Below, piece after piece: positions 1 through 5,266 of a stretch of 6,128 nucleotides of DNA. The notes below the pieces were generated by a model. That model ran no database searches, was not told where the DNA came from, and worked only from the letters and a program-made list of their open reading frames with translations. Position 1 is the stretch's first letter, and the number at the start of each line of letters is the position of its first letter. The position numbers and the translations under genes were made by a program. Origin of the DNA: Actinomycetota bacterium (GTDB taxonomy: Bacteria > Actinomycetota > Acidimicrobiia > Acidimicrobiales > Iamiaceae); assembly GCA_018268545.1 (NCBI GenBank), contig JAFDWI010000372.1, forward strand, positions 1 to 6,128. The letters are read 5' to 3'.

Positions 1-11
1 AAGCGACGACT

Positions 12-32
12 GCGCGCGTGCGAAACGCGCGC
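12..32. promoter_or_regulatory. GC-rich inverted repeat upstream of thiolase
   Basis: Arms GCGCGCGT (12-19) and ACGCGCGC (25-32) are perfectly complementary and flank a 5-nt loop, GCGAA. An imperfect outer symmetry reaches 11-35. The repeat ends 39 bases before the thiolase start. No T-run follows it on either strand, so it is not a classical intrinsic terminator. It could be the end of an upstream transcript, an operator, or a 5' UTR hairpin. The pairing is seen directly; the role is unknown. Confidence 0.35.
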
Positions 33-55
33 GCACCGGAATCATCTGCCCGCAC

Positions 56-60
56 AGGAG
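56..60 (+). promoter_or_regulatory. Ribosome binding site of the thiolase
   Basis: AGGAG lies 11 nt before the ATG at 72. The spacing is slightly long but usable. No better purine-rich motif lies closer, and the site supports the ATG at 72 as the start. Confidence 0.5.
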
Positions 61-71
61 CCTGAGAACGT

Positions 72-1277
72 ATGCCTGAAGCCGTGATCGTCGCCACCGC
101 CCGTTCCCCGATCGGACGTGCAATGAAAGGATCGCTGACCACGATCCGACCCGACGACCTGTCTGCACAGATCATCGAGGCACTGCTCGCCAAGGTGCCC
201 GAACTCGACCGTAACGAGGTCGAGGATCTGATCATGGGCTGTGGGCAGCCCGCCGGCGAATCGGGCAACAACATCGCCCGCCACGTTGCCGTTCTGGCCG
301 GCATGCCCAACGTGCCCGGGGTGACGGTGAACCGCTACTGCTCGTCGTCGCTGCAGACGACCCGCATGGCCGCTCACGCGATCCGCGCGGGCGAAGGCGA
401 CGTGTTCATCTCGGCGGGCGTCGAGACCGTCAGCCGTTACATCAACGGCATGGCCGACACCGGCCCCCACAACCCGTTGTTCGCCGATGCCGAGGCTCGT
501 ACGGAAACCTTCGCTGCAGGTGGCGCGGATGCCTGGACACCCCGTGAGGGTCTCCCGGACGTGTACATCGCCATGGGTCAGACCGCCGAGAACGTCGCCA
601 CGTCGCTGAAGGTGTCACGGGAGTCTCAGGACGAGTACGCGCTGCTGTCGCAGACCCGGGCATCGGCTGCGCTCGAGCGTGGCTACTGGGAAGCCGAGAT
701 CACTCCGGTGACCCTTCCCGACGGTACGGTCGTGTCCACCGATGACGGCATCCGTCCGGGCACGACGCTGGAAAAGCTCGCGAGCCTGAAGCCCGCCTTC
801 CGCCCGGACGGCACCGTGACCGCCGGCAACGCCTGTCCGCTGAACGACGGCGCAGCCGCCGTTGTCGTCATGAGCGACACGCGCGCTGCCGCATTGGGCA
901 TCAAGCCGCTCGCCCGGATCGTGTCCACCGGCGTGACCGGGTTGAACCCCGAGATCATGGGCATGGGCCCGGTCGAAGCGTCACGCCAGGCGATGAAGCG
1001 GGCCGGCATGACGATCGACGACATCGACCTCGTCGAGATCAACGAGGCGTTCGCCGCGCAGATCGTCCCCTCGGCCCAGCAACTGGGGATCGACTACGAC
1101 AAGTTGAACGTCAACGGTGGCGCGATCGCCCTCGGCCACCCCTTCGGACAGACCGGTGCCCGCATCGCCACGACGCTGCTGCACAACCTGGCCGACACCG
1201 ACAAGACCATCGGCCTGGAGACGATGTGCGTCGGCGGCGGTCAGGGTATGGCGATGATCTTCGAACGCCTGAACTAG
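72..1277 (+). CDS. Acetyl-CoA C-acyltransferase (thiolase family, FadA-like)
   Basis: This thiolase cleaves 3-ketoacyl-CoA with CoA to give acetyl-CoA and a shortened acyl-CoA, or runs the reverse condensation, in the cytoplasm. At 401 residues it has the usual full length. The N-terminus, MPEAVIVATARSPIGR, is the standard thiolase opening. The nucleophilic cysteine is C90 in NRYCSSSLQ. The NEAF motif begins at N324. The catalytic histidine is H356 in GGAIALGHPFG, and the second, acid/base cysteine is C386 in CVGGGQGMA. All catalytic positions are therefore present. AGGAG at 56-60 supports the start, and the stop is TAG at 1275-1277. The gene stands alone on its strand here and converges on the membrane-protein gene. 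The sequence style recalls the mycobacterial FadA paralogues annotated as acetyl-CoA acetyltransferases. Chain-length preference, and degradative versus biosynthetic direction, cannot be read from the sequence, so no symbol is given. Confidence 0.95.
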   Translation: MPEAVIVATARSPIGRAMKGSLTTIRPDDLSAQIIEALLAKVPELDRNEVEDLIMGCGQPAGESGNNIARHVAVLAGMPNVPGVTVNRYCSSSLQTTRMAAHAIRAGEGDVFISAGVETVSRYINGMADTGPHNPLFADAEARTETFAAGGADAWTPREGLPDVYIAMGQTAENVATSLKVSRESQDEYALLSQTRASAALERGYWEAEITPVTLPDGTVVSTDDGIRPGTTLEKLASLKPAFRPDGTVTAGNACPLNDGAAAVVVMSDTRAAALGIKPLARIVSTGVTGLNPEIMGMGPVEASRQAMKRAGMTIDDIDLVEINEAFAAQIVPSAQQLGIDYDKLNVNGGAIALGHPFGQTGARIATTLLHNLADTDKTIGLETMCVGGGQGMAMIFERLN

Positions 1278-1290
1278 ATCACGGCACTTT

Positions 1291-1342
1291 CGAACTTCGG
1301 GATGTTCGGGTGGTCCTGACCACCCTTGCATCCCGAGGTTCG
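1291..1342. terminator. Long hairpin between convergent genes, probable bidirectional terminator
   Basis: The outer 14-bp arms at 1291-1304 and 1329-1342 pair fully except for one G/T position. A short imperfect internal loop (TTC opposite TTG) follows. The inner 8-bp arms GGGTGGTC (1308-1315) and GACCACCC (1318-1325) are perfect and leave a CT apex. The structure lies 13 bases after the thiolase stop and 23 bases past the stop of the opposing membrane-protein gene, which is where a shared terminator would sit. Neither side has a clear T-tract, which is common for hairpins in high-GC actinobacterial genomes. The pairing is seen directly; the terminator role is inferred. Confidence 0.65.
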
Positions 1343-1365
1343 CGTCCGGGCTCGGGCGAGGGCCG

Positions 1366-2091
1366 TCAATCCGCGGTGTGGTGCTCGGGTTGCGAGCCTT
1401 GTTCCTCCATCGCGGTGAGCTCCGCGAACGAGGCGGCACGCCGACGGCGCTGTGACCACGCACTGAACAGGACGAGGCCGATCGTCACGACGAGCAGCGG
1501 ACCCCGGCTGCGGTCGATCCAATGGACGATCGAGTCCAACGTGCCCGAGAACGCCGAACCGAGCCATCGCAGCAACGCCAGTCGGATCATGATCGAGACG
1601 ATCACGAGCGGGACCAACACGCGCGGCCGGAATCGTCGCGCCCCGGCGATCAGGCAGGTGAAGGTCATCGGGGCGACCGCGACGATCCACCACCCGAAAC
1701 GATCGAACAGCCGCTCGACCACGGACACGACGTCGGTGCTCGCCGGTTCCCGTCCCGCGAGCCATCGCACGGCCCGATCCCCGTACCAGCGGCCGATGAG
1801 GAAGAAGGCGATCGTCGGCACGACCCGCCGCAGCGTCGCCACGGCGAAGAAGCCCACGGGGCCGGCCTGATTGGTGGCGAGGATCAAATAGCGGTTGTTC
1901 GCATTCAGGGCGATCAGCCAGAGCGGATGCCGGGCGACCAACGTCGGTGCCAATGCGGTGCCGACGATGCCCGTGGCAAAGGCGGCGACCATGATCGCGA
2001 TGACGAGCCGGCCCGCCCACCGAGGCGGTGGGGTGATCGGCGGCGCACCCACGGGCTCGATGGTCCCCACGGTCCGCTCCATGGCGACCAT
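1366..2091 (-). CDS. DedA/VTT-like integral membrane protein
   Basis: This is a 241-residue membrane protein. The likely hydrophobic segments are about 29-52, 76-100 (ending FFLIGRWYGDRA), 133-151, 158-177 and 198-213. The short N-terminal tail is Pro-rich, and the C-terminus is charged (RRRR at 215-218), probably cytoplasmic. The FFLIGRWYG stretch (from residue 96), and the later FGWW...AP...GARRF section (132-154), resemble the DedA/VTT (SNARE-associated) family, whose members include lipid scramblases and flippases and are linked to envelope homeostasis. The match is divergent, because the usual arginine/proline-glycine motif is not in its textbook form (here RRFRPR, 152-157). The start could be the ATG at 2091 or, three codons later, the ATG at 2082; no clear Shine-Dalgarno separates them. 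The gene follows the SDR gene on the same strand after a 48-bp gap, so co-transcription is plausible. A link to that enzyme's chemistry is not evident. It is surely a membrane protein; the family call is moderate. Confidence 0.8.
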   Translation of the reverse strand: MVAMERTVGTIEPVGAPPITPPPRWAGRLVIAIMVAAFATGIVGTALAPTLVARHPLWLIALNANNRYLILATNQAGPVGFFAVATLRRVVPTIAFFLIGRWYGDRAVRWLAGREPASTDVVSVVERLFDRFGWWIVAVAPMTFTCLIAGARRFRPRVLVPLVIVSIMIRLALLRWLGSAFSGTLDSIVHWIDRSRGPLLVVTIGLVLFSAWSQRRRRAASFAELTAMEEQGSQPEHHTAD

Positions 2092-2139
2092 CTTGCCAGT
2101 GGCGCCTGCCCGGTCCGGGATCGGCGGCCCCGCTCCGGT

Positions 2140-3051
2140 TCAGGTGCCGTAGACCGGAGCCGGTTCAGGGGCTTCGGCGACGAGACGACGTACGACGTCG
2201 CCGAGTTCGGCGGCCTCCCATCGGGCGCCGCCCCTGTGCTCGGTCGGACCGTGTTGCCAGCCGTCGGCCACACCGACCTTGTCGCCCTCGATCTCGAACA
2301 TCCGCCCGGTCACCCCGGCCGAATCGGCGGACGCCAACCACGCGACGAGCGGGGACACGTTCGCCGGATCCATCGCATCGCAGGTCCCCTCGTCGACCTC
2401 GGCCATCATCTCCTCGAAGGCGCCCTCGGTCATCCGGGTGCGTGCCGCAGGGGCGATCGCGTTTGCGCTCACGCCGTAACGCGCCAGCTCGGCGGCCTGC
2501 ACGAGCGTGAGCGCGGCGATCCCACCCTTGGCGGCCGAATAGGCGGCCTGACCGATCGAGCCCATGATCCCGGCGCCCGAGGAGGTGTTGACGATCCGTG
2601 CATCGACGACCTCACCGGCTTTCGACCGGTTGCGCCAGTACGCGGCCGCATGGCGTGACACCGTGAAGTGTCCCTTCAGGTTGACCGCCATCACCGCGTC
2701 CCACTCATCGGCCGTGGCGTTCGCGAACATTCGATCTCGCACGATCCCGGCGTTGTTCACCACTGCGTCGAGGCGACCGAACGTTTCGACGGCGAACGCG
2801 ACGAGTGCCTCGGCAGCGGCGAAATCCGATACGTCGGCACCGTTCGCGACCGCGACACCGCCGTCCGCCTCGATCTCGGCCACCACGGCGTCGGCAGGGC
2901 CGGTCGACGTGCCGGTTCCGTCCAGCGCCGAACCCAGGTCGTTGACCACGACGTTCGCACCCTGGCGACCCAGCTCCAGCGCGTGGGCCCGTCCCAGGCC
3001 ACGCCCTGCCCCGGTGACGATCACGACCCGTCCATCACAGATTCCACTCAT
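2140..3051 (-). CDS. SDR-family dehydrogenase, MFE-2/17beta-HSD4-like
   Basis: A 303-residue classical short-chain dehydrogenase. The Rossmann nucleotide site is TGAGRGLG at residues 13-20. VVVNDLG (34-40) places D38 at the end of the second strand, where an acidic residue normally binds the adenosine ribose and favours NAD+ over NADP+. VVNNAG is at 97-102. The catalytic tetrad is N124, S158, Y171 and K175 (YSAAK). The loop after NDLG (GSALDGTGTSTGPADAVV) and the segment around WRNRSKAGE are typical of the hydroxyacyl-CoA dehydrogenase domain of peroxisomal multifunctional enzyme 2 and its bacterial homologues. The likely reaction is therefore oxidation of a 3-hydroxyacyl-CoA or a hydroxysteroid. 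About 40 C-terminal residues extend beyond the core fold. The ATG at 3051 gives the usual N-terminus, although its Shine-Dalgarno is weak. The gene lies 105 bp downstream of the hydrolase and 48 bp upstream of the membrane gene, with a perfect operator-like dyad just before it. Substrate identity is inferred. Confidence 0.92.
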   Translation of the reverse strand: MSGICDGRVVIVTGAGRGLGRAHALELGRQGANVVVNDLGSALDGTGTSTGPADAVVAEIEADGGVAVANGADVSDFAAAEALVAFAVETFGRLDAVVNNAGIVRDRMFANATADEWDAVMAVNLKGHFTVSRHAAAYWRNRSKAGEVVDARIVNTSSGAGIMGSIGQAAYSAAKGGIAALTLVQAAELARYGVSANAIAPAARTRMTEGAFEEMMAEVDEGTCDAMDPANVSPLVAWLASADSAGVTGRMFEIEGDKVGVADGWQHGPTEHRGGARWEAAELGDVVRRLVAEAPEPAPVYGT

Positions 3052-3066
3052 GGCACCCGACGTTAT

Positions 3067-3081
3067 CTGACGGTGCGTCAG
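3067..3081. promoter_or_regulatory. Perfect 15-bp inverted repeat, candidate repressor operator
   Basis: CTGACG-GTG-CGTCAG has two perfect 6-bp arms around a 3-bp spacer. It sits 15 bp upstream of the SDR start codon at 3051, inside the gap after the hydrolase. This size and position suit a dimeric repressor such as a TetR-family protein, a type that often controls lipid-catabolic genes in Actinobacteria. No regulator gene lies in the window, and no convincing -10/-35 pair was found around the site. The symmetry is seen directly; operator function is inferred. Confidence 0.5.
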
Positions 3082-3115
3082 GTCCGAAGAGCCCGGCCTC
3101 CGCGGCGAAGCAATG

Positions 3116-3148
3116 CGACGCGGCCCCCATCAGGGCCCGGACGCGTCG
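3116..3148 (-). terminator. Hairpin downstream of the hydrolase gene
   Basis: Outer 7-bp arms CGACGCG (3116-3122) and CGCGTCG (3142-3148) enclose an inner GC-only stem (GGCCC with GGGCC) with a 4-base bulge on one side. Read in the hydrolase direction, it begins 8 bases after the stop codon. That position suits a transcription terminator or attenuator separating the hydrolase from the downstream SDR. There is no T-tract, so its strength is uncertain. Confidence 0.4.
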
Positions 3149-3156
3149 TATCGTGG

Positions 3157-4632
3157 TCAGCTCGTCGGCCATGCCGCCGCAGCGGCAGCGTCCATGGCGG
3201 TCGCATCGGCCTGCAGGAGGAACCCCTTGTGGATCGCGTCGGCCATCGCAGCATCGAACTTGGTCATGTACGCATCCTTGGATCCGTACAACGACACCGC
3301 CTTCGCTCCGCTGAACGGCTTTGTGGTTCCGGCGATCTTGCAGAAGTCCGGTCCCGTTCCACCTTCACCGCTCAATGTCGCGATCGGCACGTCCAACTGC
3401 GGCGTACGGATCCCACCCTTGGCGTTGCCATCGGCATCCCGCTCGATCGAGCCGTCGGCAGCGACTTCGATGCGCGGCGCGGTCGGTGGCACGTCGGCCG
3501 AGTTCCCCATCCAGGTGTTCAGCGCCGACAGCGCTGCGTCCATCACATAGACCTCCGGGCCGGAATTGACCGGTGATGTGCAACCCATCGCGTTCGCGAG
3601 CACGTTCGCATCGACATGGGAGGTCCCCGCGATCTCCCAGGTGCGCACGTGTGCGGTGTCGCGTTGGCGTGCGGTGAGGTACTTCGGGACATCGGTCTCG
3701 GACTGGACCTGCAACACGGGCACGGACTGGTCGGTGCGGATGATCGCGTCGCCCGGCGGTGTCTGATCGGGATTCAGTGGCGTACCCAAGGCCCAGCGAC
3801 TGTGCACCAGGAAGCCGTCGAACGCGTGCGTAAGGGGCTGGACGGCATCGATGTAGTCGACCATTCGGAACGCCGACTGCGACTCCCCGTCGGCGATGAC
3901 CCGCCGCACCGGCAATCCGCCGAGTGGTGACCGGGCACCCCGGGCGCGCACCGCGGCGGATGCCTGCGTGAAGATGTCGTAGGAGTACTGGTCTCCGGGG
4001 TGGTGCAACGGCGCATACCGCTTCGGGTTCATGCCCTTGAGCGGTTCGATACCGAGGACTCCGCCGCTCGCGGCGGGATCGATGCCGCCCTTCTGCGCCG
4101 AGACCCCGACCCAGGCGTATCCGGCCCGCAGGAGTTCACGTTGGGTGAACAGGAAATCGGGCGCGGTCTCGAACCCTGCGGAAACGTTCAACCATTCCAG
4201 CACGACCGTCCCGTTGAACTTCGCGGGATCGGTCGGTCGGTGCACCAGGATCCGTGTCTCGTACGGCGCGTTCGTGTCGGCTTCGGCGTCCCAGCGGCCG
4301 TCGGTGGCCAGCTTCCCGCGCACCCGATACGACGTCGCGTGACCGGAGATGAAGTACTCCTGGGAGGTGTAACCCGAATCGCCGGCCACATCGGCGATGG
4401 CGTTCCACGGCTCGCCCGGCCCCGTGATCGGCCCGCTCACGGTCGGCATCGTCACGTGCCGGGCCGCGGCACCGGGCGCCGACGATGTCGCCGACGATCC
4501 CGCTCCCGCCACGACGGTCGTCGCCGCCGCTTCCCCACGTTCGTGCGACCCGCCGGATGAACACGCACCGAGCAACGCGACGATCGCGAGCAGTCCGGAT
4601 GCCGTCTTCACCAACCTTGATCGCATCGCCAC
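3157..4632 (-). CDS. Lipoprotein alpha/beta hydrolase (alpha/beta hydrolase domain-containing protein)
   Basis: A 491-residue protein with a lipoprotein signal: basic residues (R4, R6, K9), a hydrophobic core and the lipobox LLGAC, with C24 as the lipidated cysteine. A Ser/Gly/Ala/Thr-rich linker follows to about residue 57. It should be anchored on the outer face of the cytoplasmic membrane. The catalytic region carries a nucleophile elbow, GESQS, with S251, in which the usual last Gly is Ser. H339 in GTSHVD is the probable catalytic histidine, and E312 or D314 in SETDVP the probable acid. The segment GTVVLEWLNVSAGFETAPDF and the GESQS elbow are typical of the large actinobacterial and proteobacterial group named alpha/beta hydrolase domain-containing protein (Abhydrolase_10 type). 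Most of these have unknown substrates; ester or lactone hydrolysis is likely. The start is GTG at 4632, with an ATG two codons later at 4626 as an alternative; both have weak ribosome sites and both keep the signal peptide. It is the first of three leftward genes and diverges from the Dabb gene. Confidence 0.88.
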   Translation of the reverse strand: MAMRSRLVKTASGLLAIVALLGACSSGGSHERGEAAATTVVAGAGSSATSSAPGAAARHVTMPTVSGPITGPGEPWNAIADVAGDSGYTSQEYFISGHATSYRVRGKLATDGRWDAEADTNAPYETRILVHRPTDPAKFNGTVVLEWLNVSAGFETAPDFLFTQRELLRAGYAWVGVSAQKGGIDPAASGGVLGIEPLKGMNPKRYAPLHHPGDQYSYDIFTQASAAVRARGARSPLGGLPVRRVIADGESQSAFRMVDYIDAVQPLTHAFDGFLVHSRWALGTPLNPDQTPPGDAIIRTDQSVPVLQVQSETDVPKYLTARQRDTAHVRTWEIAGTSHVDANVLANAMGCTSPVNSGPEVYVMDAALSALNTWMGNSADVPPTAPRIEVAADGSIERDADGNAKGGIRTPQLDVPIATLSGEGGTGPDFCKIAGTTKPFSGAKAVSLYGSKDAYMTKFDAAMADAIHKGFLLQADATAMDAAAAAAWPTS

Positions 4633-4860
4633 CCCCGGGCACTCGTCATGAGCGAATGTCGATCAGGTTAGACCCGCTCGATCGACGGTTTCGCGGCTCG
4701 TGGCATCGTCGCCACGGTCGACCCAGGCGTTCAGGCTCTCGGGCAGGTGAGGGATCGACGACCCCCGCCTTCGAACGTCCGGGCGATCCCTGCGGCGGTG
4801 CACGGACCCTTGGGTGCCCCGCGGGGACGGCGCGGCCCGACGACGCCGATCGGTGCGACA
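4633..4860. other. Divergent intergenic region, probable promoters for both directions
   Basis: This 228-bp gap lies between the start of the leftward hydrolase and that of the rightward Dabb gene, so it must hold at least one promoter each way unless a transcript reads in. I found no convincing pair of -35 and -10 boxes. A weak TAACCT in the hydrolase direction overlaps the spacer of the inverted repeat at 4658-4686. Other symmetric elements are CGTGGC/GCCACG (4699-4716) and the 10-bp palindrome CCCCGCGGGG (4817-4826). Long open frames cross the gap on both strands, but their Arg/Pro-rich composition looks non-coding. Confidence 0.5.
4658..4686. repeat. Spaced inverted repeat in the divergent gap
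   Basis: GTCGATC (4658-4664) and GATCGAC (4680-4686) are perfect 7-bp inverted arms separated by 15 bp. Their centres are 22 bp apart, about two helical turns, so the same face of the DNA would be presented to a dimeric protein. The pair lies 26-54 bp upstream of the hydrolase start. GATC-rich half-sites also arise by chance in GC-rich DNA, so the regulatory role is tentative. Confidence 0.25.
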
Positions 4861-5163
4861 ATGAGCTGCATGTTCCACCACATCGTGTTGCTGCGCTTCA
4901 CCCCGGAATCGACCCCCGAACAGCACCGGGCCGTGCTCGAGGGGCTCCGCGCGCTGCCGGACTCCATCACGGAAATCCGCACCTACGAGGTGCACCTCGA
5001 CGCAGGCCTGGGTGCCCAGAACGCCCACATCAGCGCGCATGGCGCCTTCGACGACGAAGCTGCGTGGCGCACCTACAACGATCACCCCGTACATCTGGAC
5101 GTTCTTCGACATCGGATCCTGCCGATCCTGGCGTCCGCGATGCGGACCCAGTATTCGGACTGA
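4861..5163 (+). CDS. Dabb-family (stress-responsive alpha/beta-barrel) protein
   Basis: A small protein of 100 residues from the ATG at 4861, or 97 from the ATG at 4870. The opening HHIVLLRFTPESTPEQ, the central GLRALPDSITEIRTYEV and the ending YNDHPVHLDVLRHRILPIL match the Dabb fold: a ferredoxin-like strand-helix-strand unit that dimerises into an alpha/beta barrel, ending with the characteristic Y-x-x-H-P-x-H stretch. Family members include plant stress proteins, polyketide cyclase-like enzymes and many bacterial proteins of unknown role, so no reaction is assigned. Family members usually begin M-x-x-HIVL, which favours the ATG at 4870; neither start has a strong Shine-Dalgarno. The gene lies 103 bp upstream of an SDR gene on the same strand and could be co-transcribed with it. 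In some pathways Dabb proteins act beside oxidoreductases on cyclic substrates; that is only a suggestion here. Confidence 0.85.
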   Translation: MSCMFHHIVLLRFTPESTPEQHRAVLEGLRALPDSITEIRTYEVHLDAGLGAQNAHISAHGAFDDEAAWRTYNDHPVHLDVLRHRILPILASAMRTQYSD

Positions 5164-5216
5164 CCGGCGAAGCCCGGGCCGATCTCCGGTGATCCGGTCG
5201 ACGCGCGAACCCGCTC

Positions 5217-5223
5217 GAGGTGA
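5217..5223 (+). promoter_or_regulatory. Strong Shine-Dalgarno ahead of an out-of-frame ATG
   Basis: GAGGTGA matches seven consecutive bases of the consensus complementary to the 16S rRNA tail. It stands 6 nt before the tandem ATGATG at 5230-5235. That reading frame is not the one encoding the SDR: it runs out of frame through the SDR to 5598. The match is clear; whether it is used is unknown. Confidence 0.35.
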
Positions 5224-5253
5224 GCAGCCATGATGGTGCGGACCGACACGACG

Positions 5254-5259
5254 AAGGGA
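5254..5259 (+). promoter_or_regulatory. Ribosome binding site of the second SDR gene
   Basis: AAGGGA ends 7 nt before the ATG at 5267, and a further GAGGA directly abuts the ATG. Together with the typical SDR N-terminus that follows, this fixes the start. Confidence 0.55.
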
Positions 5260-5266
5260 CCGAGGA

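Noticed and set aside
981..1463. A 160-codon minus-strand frame across the convergent gap
   Set aside because: It overlaps the thiolase 3' end in antisense and the membrane-protein gene out of frame, and crosses the 1291-1342 hairpin. No motif was recognised.
1522..2658. A 378-codon open frame on the plus strand, opposite the membrane-protein and SDR genes
   Set aside because: Its translation is Arg/His/Asp/Gly-rich low-complexity sequence with no recognisable motif. It crosses two well-supported antisense genes and their gap, as expected for stop-poor GC-rich DNA.
2668..3576. A 302-codon plus-strand frame spanning the SDR, the gap and the hydrolase end
   Set aside because: It is Arg/His/Gly-rich, antisense to two real genes, and runs straight through the dyad and hairpin.
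5161..5199. ACCGG/CCGGT and GACCGG/CCGGTC pairs after the Dabb stop, as a terminator
   Set aside because: The arms are only 5-6 bp with long loops and no T-tract, so they are too weak to call. The Dabb gene and second SDR may be one transcript.
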